Source: DAHUXD01 sp963805495
GTDB taxonomy: Bacteria > Acidobacteriota > Thermoanaerobaculia > UBA5066 > Gp7-AA6
Length of the DNA: 64,000 nt
NCBI GenBank assembly: GCA_963805495.1
Contig: CAWDUQ010000002.1
Coordinates: 1,240,001-1,304,000 of the forward strand
Direction: 5' to 3'
Numbering within the stretch: position 1 is the first letter of the stretch; each line of letters opens with the position of its first letter. Below the pieces are notes generated by a model that saw only the letters and a program-made list of their open reading frames with translations, made no database searches and was not told where the DNA came from. Positions 50,757 to 59,710 of this stretch are shown here, piece after piece. The translations under genes and the position numbers were made by a program.

Positions 50757-52736
50757 ATGTCTTCGGCAAAAGCCGGGATCCTGGCGGTCGCGCTCGCCGC
50801 GTCCGCCACCGTCGCCTTCGCCGCTGTCCCTTTTCCGCCGCCGCCGGTCGCCTCGTACCAGATCTCCTGCCGGCTCGACCCGGAAAAGAAGACGGTCGAA
50901 GGAACGGAGGTCCTGACGTGGAAGAACACCACCTCCCGCCCCGCTTCGACCCTGCGGTTTCACCTCTATCTGAACGCCTTCCGGAACACGCTGTCGACCT
51001 TTTACCGGGAGGCCCGCGGAGAGAGCCGCGACGGGCGACTCCCGCCGGATTCCTGGGGCTCGATCGAAATCCTCCGCATGACGGGCGCCGACGGCGAGGA
51101 CCTCCTCGCCTCGCTGAAGTACATCGCCCCCGACGATGGCAACGGGAACGACCGCACGGTCGCCGAGGTGATCCCGGGACGGCCGGTCGCGCCGGGCGAG
51201 ACGATCGCGATCGCCATGGACTTCGTCTCGCGGCTGCCGCGCGTCGCCGTGCGCACGGGCTACAAGGGCGACTTCTTCTTCGTCGTGCAGTGGTTTCCGA
51301 AGATCGGGGTCCTCCAGGACGGCGGCTGGAACTGCCACCAGTTTCACGCCTCGAGCGAGTTTTTCTCCGACTTCGGAAACTACGACGTCTCGATCGACGT
51401 CCCGACGCGGTTCCGCGGCAAGGTCGGTGCGACCGGAAGGCGCGTCGAGGAGCGGGAGACCTCCGGCGGCCGCGTCCTCTATCGCTTCCAGCAGGCGGGC
51501 GTCCACGACTTCGCGTGGACCGCCGACCCGGCGTACCTCGTCCTCGAGGACGCATTCCGGGAGGCCGGCCTCGGGGACGTGCGGCTCTTCCTGCTCCTCC
51601 AGCCCGAGCACGCCGCGCAGGCCGAGCGCCACTTCCGCGCCGCGAAGGCCGCGCTCTCGGGCTACGGGCGCGTTCTCGGCGAGTACCCGTACGGCACGCT
51701 CACGATCGTCGACCCGCCGTGGGGAGCGCGCGGCGCCGGGGGAATGGAGTACCCCACGCTCATCACCGCCGGGACCTCGTGGAGCGCCCCGCGGAGCATC
51801 CATCGTCCCGAGGGCGTCACGGTCCACGAGACGGGCCACCAGTTCTTCTACGGGTTGATCGCCTCCAACGAGTTCGAGGAGGCCTGGCTCGACGAGGGCT
51901 TCAACACCTACATGACCGACCGCGTGATGAAGTCGGTCTTCGGACCGAACCACGCCGAGCTGAACGTCTTCGGCCTCCACTTCCCGCTCGGCATCGAAAT
52001 CCACTACCCGCTCGACGTGAACCGGCGCTACTTCGAGGTCGCCGACTGGGACGTGCTCGCCTCGGAGAGCTGGAAGTTCCGGGAGCGCAAGTCCTACGGC
52101 GCCCACATCTACTCGAAGACGGCGCTGACGATGGCGACCCTCGAGCGGCTGCTCGGCACGCCGGCGATGGACCGGGCGCTTCGGCTCTACGCCGACCGCG
52201 AGCGCTTTCGCCACCCGACGACGCGGGACTTCATCGCCGCCGTCAACGACTCGACCGGCCGGGACTGGTCGTGGTTCTTCGACCGGACGTTCTTCTCGTC
52301 GGGCATCGTCGATTACGCCGTGGCCGACGCCGAGAGCGAGCCGGCGCCGGCGCCGCGCGGGCTCTTCGAGAAGGAGGGCCGCCTGGCCGAAGGGCCGCCG
52401 CCGGAGCTCGCGAAGCCCCGCGGCTGGAACAGCCGGGTCACGGTCGTCCGCGCCGGCGACGTCGCGATGCCCGTCGACATCCTGCTGCGGTTCGAGGGAG
52501 GCCGGGAATACCGCTCGCACTGGGACGGAGAGGCGCGCTGGAAGCGCTTCCGCGTCGAGGCCGGCCCGCGGCTTCTGGAAGCGGTGGTCGACCCGGAGGA
52601 GAAGATCCTCCTCGACGCCGACCGGACGAACAACGGGCGGCGAACGCAGGACGACGTCCGCGCGGCCACGCGCTGGACGGTGCGCGCGGTTTTCTGGGTC
52701 CAGAACATGATCGACTTCATGACGGTGGTCTGGTGA
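50757..52736 (+). CDS. M1-family zinc metallopeptidase, exported
   Basis: 659 residues with a signal peptide (GILAVALAASATVAFA). The zinc site is HETGH, with the third ligand Glu 19 residues after the second His in NEFEEAWLDEGFN. The exopeptidase GxMEN motif is varied to GGMEYPT, as in many non-classical M1 proteins. The N-terminal beta domain (residues about 30-250) and a C-terminal helical/beta region follow the family. It should process peptides in the periplasm. Its stop overlaps the following membrane-protein start (GTGA), so the two are coupled. Confidence 0.93.
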   Translation: MSSAKAGILAVALAASATVAFAAVPFPPPPVASYQISCRLDPEKKTVEGTEVLTWKNTTSRPASTLRFHLYLNAFRNTLSTFYREARGESRDGRLPPDSWGSIEILRMTGADGEDLLASLKYIAPDDGNGNDRTVAEVIPGRPVAPGETIAIAMDFVSRLPRVAVRTGYKGDFFFVVQWFPKIGVLQDGGWNCHQFHASSEFFSDFGNYDVSIDVPTRFRGKVGATGRRVEERETSGGRVLYRFQQAGVHDFAWTADPAYLVLEDAFREAGLGDVRLFLLLQPEHAAQAERHFRAAKAALSGYGRVLGEYPYGTLTIVDPPWGARGAGGMEYPTLITAGTSWSAPRSIHRPEGVTVHETGHQFFYGLIASNEFEEAWLDEGFNTYMTDRVMKSVFGPNHAELNVFGLHFPLGIEIHYPLDVNRRYFEVADWDVLASESWKFRERKSYGAHIYSKTALTMATLERLLGTPAMDRALRLYADRERFRHPTTRDFIAAVNDSTGRDWSWFFDRTFFSSGIVDYAVADAESEPAPAPRGLFEKEGRLAEGPPPELAKPRGWNSRVTVVRAGDVAMPVDILLRFEGGREYRSHWDGEARWKRFRVEAGPRLLEAVVDPEEKILLDADRTNNGRRTQDDVRAATRWTVRAVFWVQNMIDFMTVVW

Positions 52737-53770
52737 GGCGCCGCGGCCCCCGGGCCCTGACCTGCTTCATGCGCGGGCTGCGGCTCTCGCTTTCGAAGCC
52801 CTACCTCGCCGTCGCCCTCTGGCTGGTCCAGCTGCTTCTGTCGGCCACGCTCATCCTCCCGATTTCCAACACGCTGCATGCGCTCCTCGACCGCTCCCCG
52901 GCCGCCGACAAGATGGTCGCCAACCCCGACTACGGCTGGTGGGAGACGGTGCGCCGGGTGCATCCGGACGTCCTCGGCAACTTCCCCGAGATCGCCACGG
53001 GCCTGCTCTCCGTCGAGGGGATCCGGTGGTCGGAGCTGCCGGGCATGCGCGGCGTGGGGGCGACGGCCTTCTCACTCGCCCTGCTCGCGACCGTGCTGCA
53101 CGCCTTCGGTCTCGGCGGCATGCTGGGCGTCCTGCGGGAGCCCTCGAGCTCGCTGGTCACGTTCGGCCGCGAAGGAATGCGTCGGATGCCGGCTTTCCTT
53201 CTTTTCACCTTCGCCGCGTTCGGAGCGGCGTTCGCGGCCTACCAGTGGATCTACGTCGGCTCGGGCGAGGCGCTGGCGCTGCGCGTCAAGGAGCTCCACA
53301 CCGAGCAGGCCGCGCTGGCGGTCACGGGGTTGCGGCTTCTCGCGCTCGCGCTCGCGTTCTCCGCGATCAAGCTCCTCGCCGACGCCGTACGGACTGTCTG
53401 GGTGGCGCGGCCGGACCTCCCGCCCGTTTCCCGCATCGTCTTCGGGTTCGCCGGCGCGGTCGGGCGACCGCTGCGCCTGCTCGGCGTGCTGGGACTCTAC
53501 TCGGCCGTCACCGCGGCACTCTACCTTCTGTGGCTCCTCCTGGATCCCTCGGCCGGGGGCGAGGCGCGCTTCGCTCTGGCGCCGCTGATCATCGCCCAGC
53601 AGGTCTTCGTCTTCGTGCGCCTGCTGATCAAAGTCGGCTACTACGCTGCGATCTCGGAGGCCCTCACGCGCCTTCCGGAACCCGAGTATTCCTACGTCGC
53701 CGGCGGCGCCGCCCCCCGCGCCTCGTCCTCAGCGCCCGCCGCGGACGAACCCCCGCTCGACCGCGTTTAA
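52733..53770 (+). CDS. Polytopic membrane protein of unknown function
   Basis: 345 residues from the GTG that overlaps the M1 peptidase stop. About six hydrophobic segments are seen (YLAVALWLVQLLLSATLILP, ATAFSLALLATVLHAFGLGG, AFLLFTFAAFGAAFAAYQWI, LRLLALALAFSAIKLLADAV, LLGVLGLYSAVTAALYLLWL, LIIAQQVFVFVRLLIKVGYY) with a hydrophilic Ala/Ser/Pro tail. The arrangement resembles uncharacterised acidobacterial membrane proteins; no transport motif is visible. Its 3' end overlaps the convergent hydrolase gene by 42 bases. Confidence 0.75.
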   Translation: MRRRGPRALTCFMRGLRLSLSKPYLAVALWLVQLLLSATLILPISNTLHALLDRSPAADKMVANPDYGWWETVRRVHPDVLGNFPEIATGLLSVEGIRWSELPGMRGVGATAFSLALLATVLHAFGLGGMLGVLREPSSSLVTFGREGMRRMPAFLLFTFAAFGAAFAAYQWIYVGSGEALALRVKELHTEQAALAVTGLRLLALALAFSAIKLLADAVRTVWVARPDLPPVSRIVFGFAGAVGRPLRLLGVLGLYSAVTAALYLLWLLLDPSAGGEARFALAPLIIAQQVFVFVRLLIKVGYYAAISEALTRLPEPEYSYVAGGAAPRASSSAPAADEPPLDRV

Positions 53771-54781
53771 CGCGCGGTCGAACCGAACGCGATAGACGAA
53801 GGGCTGGCGCCGGAGCCCTCGCTCCTGGTCGGGCTCCCACGGACCCGTGAAGAACGGCAGGAAACGCAGGTCCTGGATGATGACCGCCGCTCCTCCATCC
53901 GGCTCCGGGTAGGCCGTTTCGAGCGGAAACCGCGCAAACGCCAGGTAGATCTGCCAGTCCGGGAGCCTGCGCGCCGCCTCGAGCGCCGGCGAGGCCGCCG
54001 GCTTCTCGTAGCTCGCCACCTTCGCGCGGGAGGGAGGCGGGTAGAAATCCGAGAGACTCCGAAGCACGTCCCGCCATCGCTTCGGCGGCTGCGGGTCCGC
54101 GACGCCTTTCGCGAACGGGCCGATGTCGAAGAACGCGACACGGACCTCCCCGCCGCTCTCCGAGAGGCCGAGCCAGCGAAAGGGCGACAAAAACTGGGGC
54201 AGCACCGCGATCCGGTCGTCCGCGGCCGGCCGGTCGATGCGCTTCCAGATCTCGAGCGCGCGGGCATGCAGGACGGCGCAGGCCGCGATGTAGGCCACGA
54301 GGACCCCCGAGCCGACGAGCGCGACGCGACGCGCCCGGTCCCGGAACACGAACGTGAGGACGAGCGTGCCGAGCGATATGCCGGTGAAGAGGGGGTCGAG
54401 GATGAAGAGCCAGTCGAGCGCGTAGCGGTGCCGCGTCACCGGTGTCCAGAACATGATCCCGAAGGAGGTCGCCCAGTCGAAGAGGATGTGGGAGACGATC
54501 CCGATCGCCGCGAAGATCCAGAGCATCGCCAGAGGCGCCCGGCGCGCGAAGGCCTTCGCGGCGAGGGCGAGCCCCAGCGCGAGAAACGGCAGGACCAGGA
54601 AGGAATGGGTCCAGCTCCGGTGGTCGCGCAGGTAGTCGAGGCGGTTGGAGAAGAAGAGAAAGTCGAGGTCCGGAACCATCGCCGCCATTGCGCCCAGAAC
54701 CAGGGCCGCCCGTGCCGCAGGGCGCTCGGCCGCCGAGCGGGTCAGGATCGCGCCCGCGAAGCCGTGGGAGACGGTGTCCAT
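53729..54781 (-). CDS. Membrane-bound metal-dependent hydrolase (DUF457/YdjM-like)
   Basis: 350 residues; the start at 54781 yields MDTVSHGFAGAILTR, the standard beginning of this family, while the longer frame to 54919 is not supported. Metal-binding candidates are His6 of TVSHG, the DLD of MVPDLDFLF, HRSWTHS and SHILFDWATS, interleaved with hydrophobic helices (about 20-180). The C-terminal 170 residues are soluble. LexA-regulated YdjM belongs to the same family, but the substrate is unknown. The 3' end overlaps the convergent membrane protein gene. Confidence 0.85.
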   Translation of the reverse strand: MDTVSHGFAGAILTRSAAERPAARAALVLGAMAAMVPDLDFLFFSNRLDYLRDHRSWTHSFLVLPFLALGLALAAKAFARRAPLAMLWIFAAIGIVSHILFDWATSFGIMFWTPVTRHRYALDWLFILDPLFTGISLGTLVLTFVFRDRARRVALVGSGVLVAYIAACAVLHARALEIWKRIDRPAADDRIAVLPQFLSPFRWLGLSESGGEVRVAFFDIGPFAKGVADPQPPKRWRDVLRSLSDFYPPPSRAKVASYEKPAASPALEAARRLPDWQIYLAFARFPLETAYPEPDGGAAVIIQDLRFLPFFTGPWEPDQERGLRRQPFVYRVRFDRALNAVERGFVRGGR

Positions 54782-54878
54782 GCGGGAGCGGATGATACAG
54801 GTGAGGAAATGGCGGACCGCGGGCGCCGAACGGCCGACGGCCGGAGCCCCGCAGCCGATTACCTGATAACTTGATCTC

Positions 54879-55601
54879 ATGGGCGGGCACTCGGTCCAGG
54901 GCAAGGTCGCGCTGATCACGGGGGCATCCTCGGGCCTCGGCCGGGCCTTTGCCTGCGCCCTCGCCGCCGCGGGCGTCCGGGTGTTTCTCGTGGCCCGCCG
55001 CGAGGAGAAACTGCGCGAGGTCGCGCGCGAGATCGCCGACGCCGGGGGCGAAGCCGCGTACCACGTCCTCGACGTGCGCAGCGTCCCGGCCCTCTACGAC
55101 GCCGTCGACGTGCTGCTCTCGCGCTTCCGCCGGCTCGACATCCTGATCAACAACGCCGGCCTCGGCTACCGCGCGCCGCTGCTGGAGGCCAAGCGCTCCG
55201 AGATCGCGGCCATGCTCGAAACGGACCTCGCCGCGGCCATCTACCTGTCGCAGGCCTGCCTGCAGGCACTCCTGCGAAGCGCCCCCTCGGACATCGTGAA
55301 CATCTCCTCGATCGCAGGGCTCGAGGGCTTCGCGGAGGGCACCGTCTACTGCGCCGCGAAAGCCGGCCTCGTCGGCTTCACCCGGGCGCTCGCCGCCGAG
55401 CTGAAGCCGGCCAACATCCGCGTCACCGCGATCTGCCCGGGCTCGGTCGACACCGAGTTCTTCGAGGACCGGTATCGGCCGACCCTCGACCGTCCCCAGA
55501 TGCTCACGACCGACGACGTCGTGGGCGCGCTCCTGTTCGTCCTGACTTCCCCGCCCAACGTGCTGCACGGCGAGGTCGTGCTGCGCCCCCGCCGGGTCTG
55601 A
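54879..55601 (+). CDS. Short-chain dehydrogenase/reductase
   Basis: 240 residues. The dinucleotide motif is TGASSGLGRAF, the structural motif NNAGLGY, and the catalytic residues are Ser in NISSIAG, Tyr and Lys in YCAAKAG. ARREEK following beta-2 favours NADP. The substrate is undetermined; general 3-oxoacyl-type reduction is plausible. It is followed after 7 bases by the receiver-PilZ gene and may be co-transcribed with it. Confidence 0.93.
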   Translation: MGGHSVQGKVALITGASSGLGRAFACALAAAGVRVFLVARREEKLREVAREIADAGGEAAYHVLDVRSVPALYDAVDVLLSRFRRLDILINNAGLGYRAPLLEAKRSEIAAMLETDLAAAIYLSQACLQALLRSAPSDIVNISSIAGLEGFAEGTVYCAAKAGLVGFTRALAAELKPANIRVTAICPGSVDTEFFEDRYRPTLDRPQMLTTDDVVGALLFVLTSPPNVLHGEVVLRPRRV

Positions 55602-55608
55602 GGGAGGG

Positions 55609-56295
55609 ATGCCCTCGATCCTCCTCGTCGACGACGCCGGGCTTTTCCGCGGAGCCTCGGAAGAGATCCTGAAGCGCACCGGCTGCCAGACACTCGAGGC
55701 CGCCGGAGGGACCGCGGCGCTCGATCTCGCCCGCCGCGAACGACCGGCCCTGATCGTCGTCAGCGCCGGCATGCACGGCATGACCGGCGTCGACCTCGCT
55801 CGGGTCCTCAAAGCGGATCCGGCCTTCTCCCGCACGCCCATCGTGCTCGTCGGACCACCCGGAACCGAGGCCGGGGCGACGGCCGCCGGCGCCGACGCCA
55901 CGCTTGCCCTCCCCCTCGACCCCGAGACATTCTTCGCCGCCCTGCGCCGGTTCCTTCAGGTCCTGCCCCGCGACGAGGCCCGGTCCGCCGTCGAGTGGTC
56001 GATCACCTTCTGGCGCGACGGAGTCCAGCACGCCGGAACCGTGCGCGACCTCTCGCGGGGAGGCTTCTTCCTGCGGACGGCCGCGCGCCAGCCGGTCGGG
56101 GCACGCATCGAAGTCTCCTTCGACGTCCCCGTCGAGCAGGGCGTCCGAACCCTCGTGGCCGAGGCGCTCGTCGTCCGTGTCGGCAAGGAGCCCGACCGGG
56201 GCCTCGGGTGCCGCTTCTTCCAGCTGTCGGCCGCCTCGAAGGGCCACCTCGAAGAGTGCCTCCGGATCCTCGCGCTCGGCGAAACGGCCGTTTAG
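55609..56295 (+). CDS. Degenerate receiver domain fused to a PilZ domain
   Basis: 228 residues; ATG preceded by AGGGAGGG. The N-terminal receiver (1-120) keeps the acidic pair (LLVDDAG), but the phospho-acceptor position in ALIVVSAGMHGMTG is Ser instead of Asp and the conserved Lys region is changed (TLALPLDPE), so phosphorylation is unlikely. The C-terminal PilZ domain (about 125-228) has RDLSRGGFFLRT, the DxSxxGxF c-di-GMP pattern, but the upstream RxxxR is not obvious. It may link c-di-GMP to another output; an EAL gene is at 15799-17130. Confidence 0.85.
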   Translation: MPSILLVDDAGLFRGASEEILKRTGCQTLEAAGGTAALDLARRERPALIVVSAGMHGMTGVDLARVLKADPAFSRTPIVLVGPPGTEAGATAAGADATLALPLDPETFFAALRRFLQVLPRDEARSAVEWSITFWRDGVQHAGTVRDLSRGGFFLRTAARQPVGARIEVSFDVPVEQGVRTLVAEALVVRVGKEPDRGLGCRFFQLSAASKGHLEECLRILALGETAV

Positions 56296-56305
56296 GAGCA
56301 TCCGA

Positions 56306-56374
56306 GGGGTCTGACGTGCATTTCGCGAACCCCCGGACACGGACTTCGAAGCCGCGAAATGCAGGTCTGACCCC
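56306..56374. repeat. 22-bp inverted repeat (REP-like) between convergent genes
   Basis: The left arm at 56306-56327 begins GGGGTCTGAC and ends GCATTTCGCG. The right arm at 56353-56374 is its complement with two mismatches, around a 25-base spacer that holds smaller pairings. Units starting GGGGTC(A/T)GAC resemble REP sequences mobilised by RAYT (TnpA-REP) transposases. No such transposase is in the window. It lies 10 bases after one stop and 9 bases before the other. Confidence 0.65.
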
Positions 56375-56383
56375 AGGTGCCCT

Positions 56384-56818
56384 CTAGCTCTTCGCCGAAA
56401 GGTCCCGCAGCTCGATGCCCGCGTCGCGCGCCACCTGGACCGAGCGCTCGTCACGGTAGAACTCGCCGTAGTACACGCGCGTGAGACCCGAGTTCGCGAT
56501 GAGCTTGAAGCAGGGCCAGCAGGGGCTCGCGGTGGTGTAGATCTCGGCGCCCCCGATCGACACTCCGTTCTTGGCGGCCTGAATGATGGCGTTGGCCTCC
56601 GCGTGCACGGTCGCGACGCAGTGGCCGTCCTCCATCGTGCAGCCGACGTCCGAACAGTGCGGCAGGCCCCGGATCGAGCCGTTGTACCCGGTCGAGAGGA
56701 TCGTCTTGTCCCGGACGATCACGGCCCCGACGTGCTTGCGGGGACAGGTCGAGCGGGAGGACACCTGCCGCGCGATGTTCATGAAGTAGGTGTGCCAGTC
56801 GACGCGTGCATCCGTCAC
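56384..56818 (-). CDS. comEB: Deoxycytidylate (dCMP) deaminase family protein
   Basis: 144 residues, GTG start. Zinc-site motifs are HAEANAI (catalytic HAE) and PCWPC (PCxxC), with the N-terminal CPRKHVGAVIV and TGYNGSIRGLPHC that mark the dCMP deaminase/ComEB branch. It supplies dUMP for thymidylate synthesis. It is divergent from the ketosynthase operon across about 100 bases that must hold both promoters. Substrate specificity within the CDA fold is inferred from length and motifs. Confidence 0.93.
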   Translation of the reverse strand: MTDARVDWHTYFMNIARQVSSRSTCPRKHVGAVIVRDKTILSTGYNGSIRGLPHCSDVGCTMEDGHCVATVHAEANAIIQAAKNGVSIGGAEIYTTASPCWPCFKLIANSGLTRVYYGEFYRDERSVQVARDAGIELRDLSAKS

Positions 56819-56919
56819 GGGGCCGGATTATGGCAGAGGGGTCAAGGGATCGTGCGCCGCCGCGGCGCGCATCCCGACAGCCCGCGGCGCAAGGCCCGGC
56901 CCTGTGCCACAATCGGCGC

Positions 56920-58140
56920 GTGAGCCAGCGCCGAGTCGTCATCACCGGATTGGGGGCCGTCACGTCGATCGGCGGGACGCTCGCGGACTTCTGGACGAAC
57001 CTCCTCTCGGGGGTCTGCGGCATTCGCCCGTTCTCGCTCTTCGACGCGGCCTCGTACCGGACCCAGACGGCGGCGCAGGTCGAAGAGATCCCCGACGGGT
57101 TTTTGACCCCGGCCGAGCGCCGGCGCATGTCGCGGGCGGACCGGATGGGGGTCGCGGCGGCGCGGGAGGCGATCGCGGCCTCGGGCCTCGAGCTCGGGTC
57201 CGAGGACCCGTCCCGCATCGGCGTGATCCTCGGCGGCGGCACGTCCGGACTGATCGACTCGGAAGCCTTCTTCGAGCTCTACCTTCGAGGACGCAAGGCG
57301 CGCCCCTCGAAAGTCCTCAATCACCTTCCCGACTCGATCACCGACCGCGTCGCGCAGCGCTTCGGCCTCGAGGGCATCAAGTCGACGATCACGACGGCCT
57401 GCTCCTCCTCGGCCAACGCCCTGGGCTACGCCTTCGACGCGATCTCGGCCGGGCTCGCCGACGTGGTGGTGACGGGCGGGTCGGATGTGCTGGCTCGGCT
57501 GACCTACGGGGGCTTCAACTCGCTGCGTTCGGTCGACCCCGATCCCTGTCGGCCCTTCGATCGGGAGCGCAAGGGCCTCTCGATCGGCGAGTCCGCCGGC
57601 ATCCTCGTCTTCGAAGAAGAAGGGCGCGCCCGCCGCCGCGGCGCGCCGGTCGTCGCGGAGTTCCGCGGTTACGGCGTCACGTCCGACGCGTACCACATGA
57701 CGGCGCCGGATCCCTCGGGCACGGCCGGGGGGCGCACGATCCGGGCCGCGCTGAAGAGCGCGGGCGTCAACGCCGAGGATGTCGATTACGTCAACGCGCA
57801 CGGGACCGCGACGCCCCAGAACGACTCGGCCGAGACTTCCGCCCTGAAGGCCGCCCTCGGGGACCGGGCCCGAAGGATCCCGGTCTCCTCGATCAAGTCG
57901 ATGATCGGGCACTGTCTCTGCGCCTCCGGCGCGATCGAAGCCGTCGCGACGGCGCTGACCGTGCGCGACCGCCGGGTCCCGCCCACGATCCATTACGAGA
58001 ACCCGGACCCGGCCTGCGACCTCGACTACGTCCCCAACGCGGCCCGCGAGGTCGACGTCGAGGTGGCCCTCTCGAACTCCTTCGCGTTCGGCGGAAACAG
58101 CTCGGTGCTCGTTCTCTCGCGTTACACCGGCGCCCGGTAA
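56920..58140 (+). CDS. Beta-ketoacyl-ACP synthase (active KS of a KS/CLF-like pair)
   Basis: 406 residues, GTG start. The catalytic triad is intact: Cys in TACSSSANA, His in NAHGTAT and His in SMIGHCLCASG, with SNSFAFGGNSS at the end. The stop shares a base with the next start (TAATG), and that second gene encodes a KS fold lacking all three residues. This pairing is typical of type II PKS and aryl-polyene systems, where the dead subunit sets chain length. It should elongate an ACP-bound chain; no ACP gene is in this operon, and the ACP at 22381-22926 is 34 kb away. Confidence 0.93.
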   Translation: MSQRRVVITGLGAVTSIGGTLADFWTNLLSGVCGIRPFSLFDAASYRTQTAAQVEEIPDGFLTPAERRRMSRADRMGVAAAREAIAASGLELGSEDPSRIGVILGGGTSGLIDSEAFFELYLRGRKARPSKVLNHLPDSITDRVAQRFGLEGIKSTITTACSSSANALGYAFDAISAGLADVVVTGGSDVLARLTYGGFNSLRSVDPDPCRPFDRERKGLSIGESAGILVFEEEGRARRRGAPVVAEFRGYGVTSDAYHMTAPDPSGTAGGRTIRAALKSAGVNAEDVDYVNAHGTATPQNDSAETSALKAALGDRARRIPVSSIKSMIGHCLCASGAIEAVATALTVRDRRVPPTIHYENPDPACDLDYVPNAAREVDVEVALSNSFAFGGNSSVLVLSRYTGAR

Positions 58141-59246
58141 TGCCCGGCCGCGGCGTCGTCACGGGGACCGGCGCGGTCTCACCGCTCGGCCGCAGCGCCG
58201 CCGAGTTCTACCGGCGGCTGACGGCCGGCGAATGCGCGATCCGTCCCCTCGACGCCGCGGGCCGCGGCGACATGCAGGCCACCCACGCCGCGCGCTACGA
58301 GGGGTTCTCGCCGCAGCCCGAGATCCCCGCGATGAAGGCGCGGCGCCTCGACCGCGGAAGCCAGTTCGCGCTGATCGCGTGTGCCCAGGCCGTCGGCGAG
58401 TCCGGCTACGCCGTCGCGGAGGATCCCGAAGGGATCGGCATCGCGATGGGGACCGGTTCCGCGGGCGCCGGCGCCCTGACCGAATTCCTCAGGGTGCTCA
58501 TCCTCGAATCGCCCGAGGCGGCGCCGCCCTTTCACTTTCCCAACACCGTCGCCAACGCTCCGGCCTCGCAGGCTTCGATCGAGCTCAAGATTTTCGGCCC
58601 GAACGTCACCATCACCCAGAAGGATCCGTCCGCCCTGAACGCCCTCCTCTTCGCGACCCTCGCGCTCGCCTCGGGACGGGCGCGTGCCATGCTCGCCGGA
58701 GCGGTCGACGAGTGGAACGCTTTCTACGCGATGGGCTTCGACCGGGTCGGGGCGCTGCGCGGAGAGAAACGCGCCTCCGGCATCGTCCAGGGCGAGGGGG
58801 CCTTCGTGCTGCTTCTCGAGCAGGAGGCCGCCGCGCGTGCCCGGGGAGCGAAGGGCCTGGCGCGCCTCGCCGGCATCGCGACGGCGGGCGTGGCCTCCGA
58901 GCCCTACCGCTTCGCGCCGGACCCCACAGCCATGGCGCGGGCGATCCGAGGAGCGCTCGCCGACGCGGGCACCTCGCCGGGCGACGTCGACCTCTGGCTC
59001 TCCTCGCGCGACGGCGTCGCCGACATGGACCGCGCCGAGGCGCAGGCCATGCGCACGGTCTTCGGCGGACGCCCGCCGCGGGAGCTCTCCGTCAAGGACG
59101 CGATCGGCGAAATGGCGGCGGCGGGAGGAGCGCAGCTCGTGGCGGCCGTACGGTCGATCGCCGCCGGGGACGCGCGCCGCGCCGTCGTCAACTCGTTCGG
59201 CGCCGGAGGCAACTTTCTCGCCGCCGTGATGGAATCCGCGGCATGA
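58140..59246 (+). CDS. Catalytically dead ketosynthase-fold protein (chain-length-factor-like)
   Basis: 368 residues. The thiolase fold is clear (GVVTGTGAVSPLG, AMGTGSAGAGALTEF, NTVANAPASQASI, VNSFGAGGNFLA). The active-site Cys region reads TQKDPSALNA, the first His region SSRDGVAD and the second SVKDAIGEMAAAGG, so Cys, His and His are all missing. It therefore cannot condense by itself and probably forms a heterodimer with the upstream KS. Relatives occur in aryl-polyene and other type II-like clusters. It is coupled to both neighbours (TAATG, ATGA). Confidence 0.88.
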   Translation: MPGRGVVTGTGAVSPLGRSAAEFYRRLTAGECAIRPLDAAGRGDMQATHAARYEGFSPQPEIPAMKARRLDRGSQFALIACAQAVGESGYAVAEDPEGIGIAMGTGSAGAGALTEFLRVLILESPEAAPPFHFPNTVANAPASQASIELKIFGPNVTITQKDPSALNALLFATLALASGRARAMLAGAVDEWNAFYAMGFDRVGALRGEKRASGIVQGEGAFVLLLEQEAAARARGAKGLARLAGIATAGVASEPYRFAPDPTAMARAIRGALADAGTSPGDVDLWLSSRDGVADMDRAEAQAMRTVFGGRPPRELSVKDAIGEMAAAGGAQLVAAVRSIAAGDARRAVVNSFGAGGNFLAAVMESAA

Positions 59247-59710
59247 GCGCCTCCGGACGCAACGCCGCGCCCCTGCGCGGGCTGACCGTCGACCTCCCCG
59301 TGCGCTTCGCGGAATGCGATCCCTACGGCGTCGTATGGCACGGCCACTACGTCCTGTACTTCGAGCACGCCCGCGAGGCCCTGACCGGCCGCTTCGGGTT
59401 CTCGGCGGCGCGGGCGCTCGAGATGGGGTATCGCGTGCCGGTGACACGGATGGAGCTCCGGTACCGGGCCCCGGCGCGCCCCGACCAGACGATCCGCGTC
59501 ACGGCGCGGCTCCGGTCGCCGAGCGTCGCGCGGCTCGTCATGGACTACGAGGTGCGGAGCGAGACCGGGGACCTCCTCGTTTCGGGAGAGACCGAGCAGG
59601 TCGTCGTCAACGCCTCGGGCGAGCTGCTGCTGACCCTTCCATCGGGCCTTCGGGCCCTGTGCGCGTCCATTCTCGCATTCCAGGACGAGATCGACGCGGC
59701 GCGGCGGTGA
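59243..59710 (+). CDS. Hotdog-fold acyl-CoA/ACP thioesterase (4HBT family)
   Basis: 155 residues. The 4-hydroxybenzoyl-CoA thioesterase signature is present: FAECDPYGVVWHGHYVLYFE, with the catalytic Asp in ECDPYG, and RMELRYRAPARPDQTI in the second half. It should release the acyl or polyketide chain from its carrier. It overlaps the dead KS (ATGA) and the exosortase gene (GTGA), which ties chain synthesis to the exosortase genes at the level of translation. Confidence 0.9.
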   Translation: MSASGRNAAPLRGLTVDLPVRFAECDPYGVVWHGHYVLYFEHAREALTGRFGFSAARALEMGYRVPVTRMELRYRAPARPDQTIRVTARLRSPSVARLVMDYEVRSETGDLLVSGETEQVVVNASGELLLTLPSGLRALCASILAFQDEIDAARR

